Shown one piece after another: positions 11,176 through 23,355 of a stretch of DNA of 64,000 nucleotides. A model generated the notes under the pieces. The model ran no database searches. It was not told the origin of the DNA and saw nothing but the letters and a program-made list of their open reading frames with translations. Every line of letters begins with the position of its first letter. Position 1 is the first letter of the stretch. The stretch comes from Chinchilla lanigera (lineage: Eukaryota; Chordata; Mammalia; Rodentia; Chinchillidae). A program made the translations under genes and the position numbers. The DNA lies in contig NW_004955418.1 of NCBI RefSeq assembly GCF_000276665.1, positions 6,598,489 to 6,662,488 of the forward strand, read 5' to 3'.

Positions 11176-14100
11176 ACAAAATGTACTACATTTACACTGA
11201 TATGATACAGTGTTGCTGACCAGATGTTTTTGTATGATAGATAATTCTTAGAAGCAGAAGAAAAGAATTAGTACAAAACAAGCTAAGTACTACTAGTTGG
11301 TGATTGATCCTTGTATGTTTTTCATCATCCCTGTTTCTTTCTTAAGTTGAATTTCTCATATTTTTCCTTTCTATTCTTTCTTTGCATATGGCTGTAGGAA
11401 CTTCTCCAAGAAAGCAGTTTTGCTTTGAAGATATTTTATTTCCTCTCATAAATGATTCTTTTGTTCCACTATTATATTTTAAACCACTGTAATACCCTAA
11501 TAGGATCCAGCCCATCCCTGGCCTCTGTGTTTTGAGAAATTTCCCCAAAGTCAGTCTTGGAAAGTTGGTTTCAGAAGTTTGAAGGCCAAAAATCTTGAAG
11601 ACCAAGCTCCTCCTTTTCTAAGTAGTAGGTACTCATGCAAGGGGAAGTTTGTGACCAAACTATAGTCATCTAGAATGACAATTTTTAAGACACACTTGAG
11701 GGTACATTAGAAATTTTAAGACATTTCTACTTGTATTCTACAGTAACCCAGATGCCTTTTAAAGGAAGAGGAATAATTATGGCTCTAAGTCTGATCCCCC
11801 CCCCACATGTAGTGTGTATGTATAAGTTATACATTTATGTTATAACATGCATATATGATATATACACACATACAAGTATCAATGGTAAATAAGATTCAAG
11901 CCGCCAGTCTTGAACAGCAATAAGGAATTTAAAATTTTAGCTCTATAAAATAAATGAAGAGTTTGAAATTCAATCAGTACTATTTTATGTTGAGACAAAT
12001 GTACTTGGCTTTTTTTGAGAATCATACCGTATGCTGTGGTTTATATAAGAAATTGGGCAAAATCTTCTTTTTGTGTTCAACTTTGGCTTAATAACACACC
12101 TTACAATCAAGGTTTTCAGATGATTTACTTCATGAAAAATTACCAACTGGAACAGATTCAATGGTATCTTTTTTCACTTTCAGATTCAGGTAAAATTTTC
12201 CTAAGTGGCAGAAAGAAGGGTGAATTTATCAGGCATTCTGAAATTTGCACAAAAAGGCTTCTTTGCTATCACAGCTTTTAGTGCACTTGCCAGGGTAAAT
12301 AATCATTATTTACATGCTTGTGAAATGTATTATTATAAAGCTAGTTCTGTATTACACATGTGCATATCCCCTCAAATTTCAGTCATAGACTTATACTTGC
12401 ACAACACTTGGGGGCTATAGCCAATTCAGAAAATGTGGTACAAATGTATGCTACACATGATTGTTACCCATCATGTTTATCATTCTATGATAAAACACAT
12501 TCATTCCAGAGCTAGGGGCCTTTTAGGACAAATAGGGCACCAAGTGGCATGCAAGTGGAGTAAGACGTTCTCACACAGACACAGTTATATGCAAAGGCAC
12601 AGCGTTCACAAAATTATGCTGCTTTTTCATGAATCTCATGCTTTATGTTTTTTTCTAGATTCTTGATTTGAAACCTGTTTTACTCTCTCAGATTTATGAA
12701 AAAATAATTTTAAGTTTTTATTCAAGAAAGTAGTCTTTATTTTAATAGCCTGAATATCATTAGTTTTTTGTGATGCAACATTTAAATTAGAAGACTGATT
12801 TCTTAAGGATTCCTGGCTTCCTGCTAAGGCTCTTTAAAACATGTTTTATATGTAGTGGACTCTATAAGTGTTTGCTTCTATTTTTTTTTTTTTTTCAACT
12901 GTAGGAAACCAGTTGAAAATTGTAGAATTAGACTTTGGAGCTGCATAGTATATTTTTAGACTATTACAAATCTATCTAAATCTCCAACCTGCTAGAAAAG
13001 ATAGAATCTCTTCCAACTTGTGATTGTAATATATGATTTGTATGGACTCAAATCTGTCTTAGGAATGTATTTAGTATTTTCTGAGCTGAGCTTCTGTTCT
13101 GTGCCAGGCAGGTTCTAACTGTGCGTGTTTAGTCCACTGATAGACTGACTGAGAGCGAAATTATTCTCACTAACACATACCAGTTCCTATGTACTACAGA
13201 AAAGATGGACTCCAGGACCAAAATTGGACCCTCACTAACAAAGCTTTCCTTCTGCCAATAGCAGTGCTGACACAGTGAATGAAAATTCAGTGACCTATAT
13301 TCTTCCATTTAAATCCTTGAAAATTTAAATTAAAACTTTGTCAACAGTAATTCTAACCATACTGAGGCAAAAAGAGCGTTCTCTGCAATCTGGCAGCACT
13401 AAATGTAATTCATAACTATCAAAAATCCGTTTTCTCTGCATAACTTTTAAGAACACTCCTGATGTCTTGAAAATTCCATGCAATTTTCTTTAAAAGTTGG
13501 TTTGGAATGCCACTGTGCATCTTGAAGCCCACATACAGTGAGTTAAATTACAGCAATAGCATATTTCTCAAGCACCATATAGTTGCAAATCCTTTATCTT
13601 GAAGTACGTAGTAAAGGATTTTCTCCTTGAACAGTGAAGAAAGTTGAACTTTGGGGCTATTTCAATTTAGCACATGATGTGCTACACATTTAAAGCTATG
13701 GTTTGTCCTTCCTACTTTTTCTTCTTCATTCATCTCTGCTTTCTGTTAAAGGAATTAAATGTGTAATACTCATATGATTACAGTTATATGATTATATAAC
13801 TGTGTCCATATTACCACAATTTTCAAAGCATCATTTCCTTACACTGGCTTATGTGAGTACTTCTTTCTCAGTGGGTTAATCTGAACGAAGAGATGGAGGA
13901 TGTTTATTCTCACCATCATTTTTTCCACTTCTTTAAAACCTCTTCTGATCTTCCCCAACTCAGTAAATAAAGATAGCACTATTTTTTGTTGTTCTTGTTG
14001 ATAGATCAAAACATGGCTATCCTAGGTGACTCACTTTTCTTCATATTTGTCATGAGTCCATTAGCAAGCCAGTTTTACTCTATCTTCCAAATATCTTACA

Positions 14101-14390
14101 AATATAGTTGCATTGACTGATAACCAGATTAACTACTTAAAAATATTACCTATTTATTTTCTACCTTTGACTGCCAAACTGATATATTGTATGCCCTAAC
14201 TCTGCTAGCTTAGAGCGTTCTTGAATAAAAGGCTATCAATTTTACAATCGTTTTTTAAAGCAGTATTGCTGTTATCTAATCTGTTAAGAATGGGATGTGG
14301 AATAAGGATTGGAAACTTCCTAGGTAATAATAGTACTGGGGAAAATATCACAGAATAACTATAGTGAACTTTCTAAACAAATTTTTGTTA
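11176..14390 (+). other. Intron with minor repeats only
   Basis: Long unique-looking stretch. It contains a C8 run and alternating TA/CA at 11797-11875, a T-run at 12881-12895, and a possible L2 scrap at 13080-13125 (TTCTGTTCTGTGCCAGGCAG). Small open frames at 11342-11605 (minus), 12015-12281, 12205-12420 and 12433-12666 have no recognisable product. Confidence 0.5.
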
Positions 14391-14394
14391 TGAT

Positions 14395-14540
14395 TTGTTT
14401 TTTGAATCAGGGTCTTGCTATCCACTTCACGCTGGCATTGAACTCACTATGTAGCCTAGATTGACCTTGAACTCACAGTGATCCTCCTGCTTCAGCATCA
14501 CAAGTGCTGGGATTACAGGAGTGGGCCATCATTCTTAGCT
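14395..14540 (-). repeat. B1 SINE, minus strand
   Basis: The reverse complement reads as B1. On the + strand it shows GAATCAGGGTCTTGCTATCC, TTGACCTTGAACTCACAGTG, ATCCTCCTGCTTCAGC and AAGTGCTGGGATTACAGGAG in the order expected for a minus-strand copy. It is diverged. Confidence 0.88.
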
Positions 14541-15900
14541 AAAATATTTTGTGCACAAATAAATAAAATGCTATTTAAATTAATTTTTCAAGCCTTCAAA
14601 AGTCTATTGTTTATCTTGGGTTGCATGAAGAACTAAAAGAAATATTAAAAATCCAACAGTCATGTGTCTTGCCTACCATGAGGTCTTATTAGGTTTGACT
14701 AACTGTTGGACGATGAGCCATTGCAGGCCACCCCTGGCACAGTGTACTCTAAAGAATAAAGGGCATGATTCTCCACTGGCTGGAGAGTAGCACTAGACTG
14801 TCCACTACTGAAGGACACTGCTGTACTCTATGCTCTGGTCTCCTGGCAGTCAGAGGCACCTTTCTTCCCCCACCATGAGAAAGGAAGTCTCTACTAAAAG
14901 GAGATGAGAACCACAACTTACAGGTTCAGGCATTTCCATCACTGCAAATTTTCAAGCCCCCAGAAGCAGTATCTCCTGGAATGATCATGCATAATGTTGT
15001 ACACCCCCACTACTTGTAAGTATGGTGACAGAATGACTGTACTTACAGGATCTAATGTATTTTTAATTCAGACAGAATCTACCCACCAGTCCGGGGTCAT
15101 TGTTTCAATAATCAGTGTTGCCTAATAATGCGGCCAAAATACCCTGTTAGAGTTACTAGAGTTACTAAATCTAAAAAGTTAACCAAAGGTCAAATTCTAG
15201 TTCAGAAAGAAAAAAGATTTTTTTAGCTCTTTACCCACTCTAAGAATTTTTGAATCATCTTTAGATTTAACCTTAAATGTTATATTTACCACTATGCATG
15301 TGGTATTTCCTGACTGCACTTCCAAGCACATTTTTTAAAAAAAGAAACAGATGGTTTACTCCTAATATTGAGAGAGTAGGTAGGCCATATGACAAAATAA
15401 TGTTGTTTCTCGAGCTACCCAGTCCAAGCTGAACCAGTTGCACCTGGTCACCCAAGACTCTGATACCTTATGCACACTGCAGACATAGCCACAAGAAAAA
15501 ATACCTGTAGGTTTCCATTTTACTTTTTCATGAGGGAGAAATCTCAGCCAGTAGCAGGCAACAAAATCACTAAGAATATTGCTTATATCTATTGAATCAT
15601 TCAGGTCCCCAAGTGACACTGGAAACATAAAAAAAGAAATAAGAATAAAAAGAAGAACTCATTGAAAAGTTGCCATGTAGCAGTTCACCTTGCTACTGTT
15701 AGAAAGACTGGCAGACTGGCACCTACCATCTCCTAATTGGCATTAAGTATTCTTGGAAACAAAGGTTATCGGTTTTGCAGTTCTTAAAACAAATATTTCT
15801 GGTATCACTCGTGGGGACCTGCAGATGATGTTTAAGAATCAGAAATTTCCTGGCTAATACAAATATTAGTAGGAAAATATTTCTAGACTGTCTTTGTACT
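14541..15900 (+). other. Intron, partly GC-richer and unclassified
   Basis: The part at 14690-15060 is richer in G+C than its surroundings and looks like a decayed element I cannot name. 15740-15890 faintly resembles 14225-14390 (see findings). Short open frames at 15273-15455 and 15362-15628 (minus) are unsupported. Confidence 0.45.
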
Positions 15901-15904
15901 GGTC

Positions 15905-16215
15905 AGCTTTCCCACCACTGGAAGCAGTAGTACCCAACAACCACGCTGTGAGGGAGGAGCAGTTTAGTTCAGCTCACTGCTCTGGGGAATTCAGTCAGTG
16001 CTCAGCTGACGCTAAGGCAGAAAAGTCATGGTAGGAGGCTGTGGTGGAGCAGAGATGTTTAGTTCATGGTAACAGAGAAGAATAAGCAAAGAGTGCAGGA
16101 GAGAAAGGGGCTAGGGACCATGTATACCACCCAAAGTCGTGTCTTAGTCCAACTAGGACTGTGGTCCTCCAATCCTTTGGGCAGATTCCAAAACCCATCA
16201 AGTGAAACTCCACCC
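15905..16215 (-). mobile_element. MaLR-type solo LTR (ERVL-MaLR), minus strand
   Basis: Read on the + strand, the order CTGGTCAGCTTTCCC, GTCATGGTAGGAGGCTGTGG, AGAGAAAGGGGCTAGGGACC and TTAGTCCAACTAGGACTGTG matches the antisense of rodent MaLR LTRs ('atcatggtggaaggg', 'aggggccagggac', 'cctccaactaggcccc'). It is an old non-coding LTR remnant, and no internal retroviral coding region is seen. Confidence 0.65.
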
Positions 16216-16457
16216 TAACTACCACAGTTCTATATAATGTATTACAAATTCTATCAATAATTACTTCCCACTAGGTTGATTTTAGTCCTGAGATTATGAA
16301 GGACAGAAGTCCTCAAGCTGTCTTCTTTTCAGACTGGGGATACTTTCCCTTACGGTTGAACTGTGAATACTTTCTCTCCCCTCTTCTTATTGCCACCTGC
16401 TCCTGGTTCCTTCCCTCTTCCCCACCAGGTCCTGCACACATGTGAGTGTATGTGTAC

Positions 16458-16615
16458 GCTAGTGATCAACATGGGCACTACCACTGAGCTCCCTCTTTTT
16501 ATTTACCATTTCAAGATAGTATCTCACTAAGTTGCCCAGGTTGGCCTTGAACTTGGAATCCTCCTACCTCAGTCTCTTGAGTAGCCAGGATTACCAGGAT
16601 GTGCCACCACACTGT
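16458..16615 (-). repeat. B1-dID composite SINE, minus strand
   Basis: An antisense ID scrap (GGGCACTACCACTGAGCTCC) at about 16472-16493 is directly followed by an antisense B1 (AGTATCTCACTAAGTTGCCC, CAGGTTGGCCTTGAACTTGG, GTGCCACCACACTG). B1 joined to ID is the B1-dID dimer described from several non-murid rodent families. Confidence 0.78.
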
Positions 16616-16924
16616 ACTTACTTACTTCTTTCTGAGACCAACTTGCACAATTGCAAAAAGTATAGAAAATGTTTATTGTTCAAATAAATCATGTTATATG
16701 ATAATCGAGTATTATTTTATTTCTTTGATGTACGGATTTTAGAAATGTTCTTCTTTAACTTCTTTAAACGTTTTGCAAATATGTAATTCTTTCTACCTAA
16801 TTGTTTAGATTAGGTGGGGTAACATTACTTTTCAGTATTTAAAAACAAGGGAAATTGCATTTTTTAGCTGAAATTGGTGGGGCTTAGATATACTACAAAT
16901 ACTATATTTTAAAACATATTTGAT
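16616..16924 (+). other. Intron spacer
   Basis: AT-rich sequence between two SINEs; nothing recognisable. Confidence 0.6.
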
Positions 16925-16925
16925 C

Positions 16926-17012
16926 AGGGACTGGAGTTAGAACTCAGTGATAGAGCATGTGCTAAGCGTGAGTGAAGCCCTGGGTTCAATTTCTAGCACC
17001 AAATCCAAACAC
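16926..17012 (+). repeat. ID SINE, older copy
   Basis: AGGGACTGGAGTTAGAACTC, GATAGAGCATGTGCTAAGCG, then GCCCTGGGTTCAATTTCTAG follow the ID body, with an A-rich end. Confidence 0.85.
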
Positions 17013-17079
17013 ACACAAGATCGTGTTTTAGTTTGCCCATGCTCTTGAGTAAAATGTACTGGGTACCCCCTATTAAGAA

Positions 17080-17830
17080 TTAAAAGTATTTTTCTGTATT
17101 TTGAAAATATTATTCCAGTGTCTTCTGGCCAGCATTGTGTTAAGAGAGCTGCCGGCCATTGTTCCTTTGCTAGCAATTTGCGTTTATCTTTGACTCCGTG
17201 TCATAACTTCATTTTACTTTGAATAGAAGTTTTTCTGTGATTTCTTTTCATACAGTATGTGTTGTTTTGCTTTGTTTTGTTTGTTTTGTCCTGTTGTGTT
17301 CTATTTTTTTGTTTTGTTTTGTTTTGTTTGATCATACTTAGAATTTGTAGAGCTTTCTAAATATGAGCAATTATTGAGCTTGGAGAAAGTTTCAATCATA
17401 ATTCCCAAACATTGCCTTTTTCTTCTGGGCATTACCCTTATATTAGATGTTTTCATGTTATTTTTATTGCCTGTTGATCTCTTACTTTATCCCTCCTATA
17501 CTATAATATATTTAGATCTATCTTCCAAATCACTAATTTCTCTTTAGCACTGTCCTGCTTGCTCAATAGGCCATATTTCATTTTTAATTCAGTAATCACT
17601 TTTGTAATTTCTGTAAATTCTTTTTCATAAATCTGCTTTGTTTATAGTGTCTTGTTGCTTGTTCATGTTTTACATCCCTTTTATACACTTGGATTGCTTT
17701 GTGTCTGGTGATTTAAATCCAAAGTCTTTTGGGGTTTTATTCTTCTTTTCTGTTTCATGCTGACTGTCTTTCACAATGTCTCATATTTTCATGTTTTCAG
17801 TTGTGAGGCTTTTACTTAGCTTTACCAGTA
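17080..17830 (-). mobile_element. Old L1 (L1M/HAL1-type) fragment, minus strand
   Basis: On the + strand, TCTTCTGGCCAGCATTGTG, AATTTGTAGAGCTTTCTAAA, TTCAATCATAATTCCCAAAC and ATCTATCTTCCAAATCACTA resemble, in order, the antisense of an old L1 5' region and ORF1 (sense: 'agtgaacttgaagataggtc'). A (TTTTG)n-like stretch at 17260-17330 interrupts it. No open frame remains and the boundaries are rough. Confidence 0.5.
17260..17330 (+). repeat. (TTTTG)n-like simple repeat
   Basis: Repeated TTTTG/GTTTT units with a few C and T interruptions. Confidence 0.85.
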
Positions 17831-18124
17831 AGAATCCAGTAGATTAATGGACATGTTTCTGAAGAAGATCTATGTTTGCTTTCAACTGAATACATTTTAA
17901 GATTATTTCTTAGGTAAGGATTTTTAGGAGCAAAAAAGAAGGGTAATTCTTACTCAAAATTATGTGAAGGTTGGCCTATGACTTTAATTTTCCAAGATCC
18001 TAATAGATATGGCCATTAAACTCAGGCCAAAAATTAAAAAGTCTCCTTAGGGTACCTGTGCCATTCATAGTTAATTTTGGGTGTTTAACTATTTTACTTT
18101 CCTTTTTCAAACAACTTCATATCA

Positions 18125-18450
18125 TAAAAGTTAAATTTTGTGTTTAATATTTGTATATTTTAAGTATATAGTTCAGTTATTTTTGTAAATTTATAGAGTT
18201 GGGTGACTGTCACTGCAGACCCAATTTGGAACATTTTTATCAATCCCAAATAATTCTCCTATGTGGTTGATCCTTGTTCGCACATCCAATCCCAAGCAAA
18301 TATGAATGCTCTTTATATGTTTACATACATGTGTTTTTTCTGGATAGTTCATAGTTCAAAGATACAATTTTTTTCTGTCTTCCTTCTCTTAGTAAAATGA
18401 TTTTGAGATTCATCTGTATGTAGCATTATGCATCTATTATTCCAATAAAG
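18125..18450 (+). mobile_element. Old L1M-type LINE fragment
   Basis: TATAGTTCAGTTATTTTTGT, TAAATTTATAGAGTTGGGTG, GGAACATTTTTATCAATCCC, then TTCTGGATAGTTCATAG and GATTTTGAGATTCATCTGTA follow the order of a common mammalian L1M region ('gagttgtgcaaccatcacc ... ttcaaggttcatccatg'). Confidence 0.6.
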
Positions 18451-19385
18451 GCAAAAACAAAAGTAAACAAATGTAAGGGTTAAAAAGGCATTCCTAGCTA
18501 TGGTGGAAAATACTAGATGATTCAAGAACGTAATCCTGAGAGTCTTTCAAGGCTAATGCCTGAATGATATAATATAATTAGTGACATATGTGGTAATGAA
18601 TTTATCAAATAGGATAGAAAAAGCCATCCCATGAAACCTAGGGACAACACCGAAGCAAGAGAAATGAGGGAGATGGGGCAGCAGAGCTATGCACAAGCTT
18701 GGCCTTATTGGAAAGAGAAGAGCATTCAAACAAGACATTTGGCTACAGTAAATTTAAAAAAGAATACATTGGGGAATTCTCAGAGGTAAGGATGAAAAGG
18801 TGGTTTAAGATGAAATGTTGGGAAATTTAACCCCAAAGCGATGATTAATTCATCCGTGTAAATTCTTTATCTCCTATCTCGTGGTCTTAAGGCATTTTTC
18901 TTGTTTTTTTATAATCTTATCCTTTGTTTTCAATGATGTTATCAATTACAAATAAAGTAGACTGTTCATCAGACATCTTAAAAGACAGTCAGAAACAAAT
19001 CAGAAATAAGGAAATAATCTTTGTAACTTGCCTTGCCCTCTTGTAGTAAAACCTGAATCAGTTGATATGATAATGAACTCCTAAAGTTATTTTTAGGATG
19101 TCATTTCCTTAATATTCTTAGGTCATGAGTGGCAAGGAGCGCTGTTCTCTTATTAAGATACCTGGAGGGGTCACTGTCACTCATGTGGAATAGATCCACT
19201 ATAGAGGACATACGTCTGCTTTGCGATGTGACTGGACCAGAAGAGTTCAGCATTACAATATTATATATAATTTGAGAGGTGCTGAAAGGCCATCCCTGAA
19301 TATTTTCTTAGTAGTTTAAAATATATTGTATCCAATAGTGGATCCAGCACAGCTGTAGACCTCCAATACTTGTGTGTTATTATTA
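18451..19385 (+). other. Intron without recognised features
   Basis: Mixed AT-rich sequence; nothing I can assign. The open frame at 18553-18738 (minus) is unsupported. Confidence 0.5.
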
Positions 19386-19388
19386 TTG

Positions 19389-19446
19389 CACTGATAAAGA
19401 AATATGCCTAGAATATTGTACTGATAAAGAAATGTGTTGCCTAAGA
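19389..19446 (+). repeat. Short tandem duplication (about 30 bp, two units)
   Basis: CACTGATAAAGAAATATGCC and TACTGATAAAGAAATGTGTT occur 30 bp apart, with diverged second halves. Confidence 0.7.
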
Positions 19447-19535
19447 GTAAAAGTAATGGTAAAAACATGATCTAAACCCAGACACCACTGACCCTAAGTC
19501 TAGGACCCTTTCCACTGCAGTATGCTACTTGTTTA
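19447..19535 (+). repeat. MIR/L2 3'-tail-like fragment
   Basis: CATGATCTAAACCCAGACAC, then ACTGACCCTAAGTCTAGGAC and CCTTTCCACTGCAGTATGC resemble the 'aacccaggcctgtctgactccaaagcc...ttccactacac' tail of MIR/L2-class repeats. Confidence 0.45.
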
Positions 19536-19659
19536 GTTATAGTTGTCATCACTGAACATTGCATGCAATGAATTTTCAGTGGGGCATGGTGCGATGGAGC
19601 CAGGAAATAGTTTCTAACCTCAGTCTTGACACTGAGTATATGAACATGTGGAAATTCCT

Positions 19660-19760
19660 TACCTTTTTTCACATGTATCTGTGTCAGGCAATATGCTAGG
19701 AGTAGTGAAGTTAGAAATGAAACTTGTATTCCAGAAGTACAGCAATGAAATCAAGTTCTC
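19660..19760 (+). repeat. L2 LINE fragment
   Basis: TGTGTCAGGCAATATGCTAG followed by AAGTTAGAAATGAAACTTG and TATTCCAGAAGTAC resembles the L2 3' region ('tgtgccaggcactgtgctagg ... gaacaaaacagac'). Confidence 0.45.
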
Positions 19761-19904
19761 TGTGTTTTTTCAAAATCACCATCTACTTGAAGGTGGAGGC
19801 TTTGATGCTTTGAAGTCAAGCATTCACAACTTCAGAAGCCTGTTTTCTTAGTATCTGTGCAAAGACAGGCAAATTAGTCTCTCTGAATCTTTTTATTCAT
19901 TTGT

Positions 19905-20014
19905 CTTTTCTTGTTGTTGTTGTTGTTGTTGTTGTTTTTTGGTAACAGGAATCGAACTCAGGATCTTGCGCTTGCCAGGCAGGCGCTTGTGCCGCTGAGC
20001 TGTATCCCCGGCCC
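19905..20014 (-). repeat. ID SINE, minus strand, with (TTG)n tail
   Basis: On the minus strand the body is GGGCCGGGGATACAGCTCAG, GCCTGCCTGGCAAGCGCAAG, then a (CAA)n/A tail, seen as (TTG)n at 19910-19935 on the + strand. The 8-bp direct repeat TCATTTGT flanks it at 19897-19904 and 20015-20022. Confidence 0.92.
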
Positions 20015-20022
20015 TCATTTGT

Positions 20023-21700
20023 AAACTGGGCTATTGTAAAGACTCGATGAGGAAATATAGTAGATATAATTTTCCTTTCTTTACTTTCATGTCAGATAAA
20101 AATGATAACAGCTCATAAAACTTTTGTCATATAAGAGTTAAATTCTTAATGTCATAGAAATTCAGAGAAAAAAGCATGGTATGAGCTATGGTATGATCAG
20201 GGAAGATTTCAGAGAAAATGAAAAATTCAAGGTGGTGGAAGACAGGAAGACTATTGAGAGGAAAATTCAGCAATGCAGAGATTGGTATTGTACAAATGAA
20301 ACTGAGAATTAGACATAGCACATATGAGAAACTTTAGCATTTGTCATGATTTATGGGCATTTACTCAGACGTGGGTCCAAACTGTTAAGTTTTTTGGTCA
20401 TAAACTAACCATAAAATAAAGTAGCTTCTTCTACTTGAGCATCTAAATGTAGCTAGAAGAGTAAGTCAGTTTTGATGAACTATCTCTTACAAAACTTAAG
20501 AAACTCAGCTGCATACTGTATTCATCAGCGACAGACTTTGCATTTTTTGACCCCTTCGATGTCTTACTTTTCCATGTCTGCATTTTTCCATGTGCCATGT
20601 TGCTGAAGGTTTGCCTTTTGTTAGATTAGCCATTTTATTCCTGTTATTAGGTTTCACAGAAATGAGTTAACTACTCATTGATTTAATATTATTTACTTAA
20701 TTTATTCAATAGTATTTATTTTATTTGATATTATTAAATTAAAATTTAAATGAGCCCAGACTACTTGAATTTCTTGGTATATATCTCATATCATTTTTCA
20801 AAAATAAGTATTATAAAGATCTTGAATAATGTCCTCAGAAATTTCATTAAGCTTTTGGTTATATTGTTATAACCATACAAATTCTCAAGGGGACATTTGA
20901 TTTTTTTTTCTCTTGAAAGGAAATTTTCCCTTCTCTCAAATAAGGACTTCTGGAGTTGATGTAGAATAGGACTTTGCTTTTTAGTTCTTTTTTTTTTTTT
21001 TTTACCTAATAGAGATGTTTTAAATATTCTATAGGAAAAGAGTTTATTTAGCTACACTAGACTCTTAACAGTGGCTGAATTACATGAAGTATTAATCCTA
21101 ATTCTTTCACAGGAGCATGTATTTTATAAACCAAGTTAAATATGGAATAATTGGCCATACATTCCATTGAAATTAGAAAAACCACTTGTACATTTTGTAT
21201 TTATGACTGTGAAAATAATATACTAATGTGTAAAAATTCAGAAATAGCAGAATGCTCTGAGTGATGGTTTTAAAAATGCTCTAATGCCAGTTTTCTTCTT
21301 TTTCTGATTTTCAAAAAGCTTTTGTGGAATATTGCTTTCATAGAGAAAGTGTGTATATATGATGAGCACAGAGAGCAGTGGCTCCATACAGACTGAATAT
21401 ATCCTCTAATCACCTCCGCTTCAAAAAGCGTTTCTGGTAGACCACAGTGTCCTCAGTGACCCTTTCTCTTCCTTACCTTACCACAGTAGTAACCAGCATT
21501 GTTATCTCTCATGTCATACATTAATTTTGCTTTTTCTACTTAAAAAATGTTCTTTTTAAACTTATATAACATTATAGAAATATCCTTATGGGTCTTATGG
21601 TATGCTTGTTGCCATTTTTATCTAAGTTTTAAAAAGTACTAATTATTTTAGCACTATCTTCAACCTGAAATGATAGTGCTAAATTCATCAATGAAGTATG
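20023..21700 (+). other. Intron, mostly unclassified
   Basis: A purine-rich part at 20160-20300 (GATCAGGGAAGATTTCAGAG) may be an L2 tail. A T-run lies at 20989-21003. The rest is AT-rich unique sequence with no supported gene. Confidence 0.5.
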
Positions 21701-21723
21701 TAAGGGAAGGAGGGGAAGGAGGG

Positions 21724-21726
<3 letters not shown>

Positions 21727-21808
<82 letters not shown>
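21727..21808 (+). repeat. Compound microsatellite (CT)n(CA)n
   Basis: About 18 CT units run directly into about 23 CA units with one TA interruption (at 21779-21780). Purine-rich GGGGAAGGA repeats precede it at 21705-21724. The alternating CA part could adopt Z-DNA. Confidence 0.97.
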
Positions 21809-21810
<2 letters not shown>

Positions 21811-21822
21811 TTTTCTGTTTTT

Positions 21823-21986
21823 TGCCCAGCACTCTGGGAGGCTGTGGCAGGAGAATTGCAAGTTCAAACCCAGACTGGGCAACTTAGCAATTTAGCAAGA
21901 CCCTCTCTCTCAATAAAAAATTTTAAAAAGGGTTGAGGGTGTAGCTCAGTACAAAGGCCTTGATTATAATCTCTAGTACTACCACA
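21823..21986 (+). repeat. B1-dID composite SINE, 5'-truncated
   Basis: GCCCAGCACTCTGGGAGGCT, CAGACTGGGCAACTTAGC and AAGACCCTCTCTCTCAATAA form the B1 part. GGGTTGAGGGTGTAGCTCAG after an A-rich linker is the ID part. The B1 5' end is replaced by the adjacent microsatellite. Confidence 0.88.
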
Positions 21987-23080
21987 CAGATATTTTCCTA
22001 TCATAAAATTCTTGCAGTGTATACCAATGCAATAGTAAAACAACACATTAGTTCATAGATTTTTTTTTAACATTTGGTGTTATTTGGCATAAAAATGGAG
22101 GATTTTCTTTTTTAAAATAATTTTTGATGCTATGACAGTAGCCTTTAATAGAAATTATTATTATTTAAAATAGAGGAAGCAGTCTGGCCTCTATCAATGT
22201 ATATTCTGTATTTTCTAAGACTACTTAATTAATGAAACATGATTTTCACCTTTAAAATTTATTTTAAAGTATATATAATGAATCCTAATTATGTGTTCAG
22301 TATGATTTTAACATAATTGTGAAAATCTCTTAACTAATTCTTAGTCTTTAACCTCTACATTATCACCCTGACCAGACCACTGAGGGGAACGTGTATTAAG
22401 AAAAGGATGTTAGTTTGAAATGAACTTGCTATGATATGATGGTGTGTATTCAAAAAGTTGATTGACTGTAACATTATCAGATAGAAATTTAGGTTTGCCG
22501 CATTTTGTTTTAACATTGCCATGACTTAGTTATTTAAGAGAGAACCATGATACTGAGGAACATAATTTGACAGGAAAATTCCTGAATAATGATAACAAAA
22601 CATCTATCTTCTTTTAAACATAAACATCATACTTAAAGAAGATCTAAAAAGTATGAAATGGAAAATGTTAGAAAAATATATATTAAGTATTCTGAGGAAA
22701 AAATGAGAAATATTATTTATGTAGGTCTTGACTTTTAGATACATGACAAAAATCTACCTAGACTATTACTTAGTTAAATATAAAACTGGAAGCTGTACTG
22801 ACATTGAGGTTTCCTGATCTGTCAGAAATGTCAGAAAAACTACATGTATTAGTAGCCTTGTTTAAAACATACATTCAAATAAGAGTTTGATAAATTCCTT
22901 TATCTTCAAATTCTTACCTGATCTGCTTAGTAGAATTATGTACTATCCATCATAAATGCATATGGATAAAGAATGATCACTCATCATCTCATCTGTGCCA
23001 GTCTAACACTCCCTGTCCAAAAGCAGGCTTCTGAAAGCATTAAGACATGAAAGAAAAGAAATTATAGAAAACAGAAAAAT
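21987..23080 (+). other. Intron without recognised features
   Basis: AT-rich unique sequence with no supported repeat or gene. Confidence 0.55.
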
Positions 23081-23355
23081 ACAACAAACAAAGGAAAGTT
23101 GCCTTTGAAAAGGAAAAACCCAAAATGCAGCTATTCAGATGCTGGGTAATAGTCTGATGTAATGCCCCAGCAAATAATAGGACTTACAGTGCAGTCACTG
23201 TGCCCGTGAAGGTAGGGGAAAGTATGTCAGGGGTATATGAAATATGTTTGGCCATGGGTGAGTTGCTGAACGTAGCTGATGAATACGTGGAGGTTGTTAC
23301 ATCATTTTCTACTTCTGTGTATATTTGAAAATTCCTATAATTTTTAAAACTTTGT
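23080..23355 (+). mobile_element. Old L1M 3'-end fragment
   Basis: GGGTGAGTTGCTGAACGTAG, GATGAATACGTGGAGGTTG, TTCTACTTCTGTGTATATTT and GAAAATTCCTATAATTTTTA match in order the L1M 3' terminus ('gtgatgggtacatgggggttc ... ctacttttgtgtatgtttgaaattttcataataaaa'). Confidence 0.65.

Noticed and set aside
21727..21808. CRISPR-like or tandem-array structure
   Set aside because: It is a simple dinucleotide microsatellite with no repeat-spacer pattern; none exists in the window.
21629..21936. Open frames with Ser-Leu and His-Thr or Cys-Val runs
   Set aside because: They are translations of the CT/CA microsatellite.
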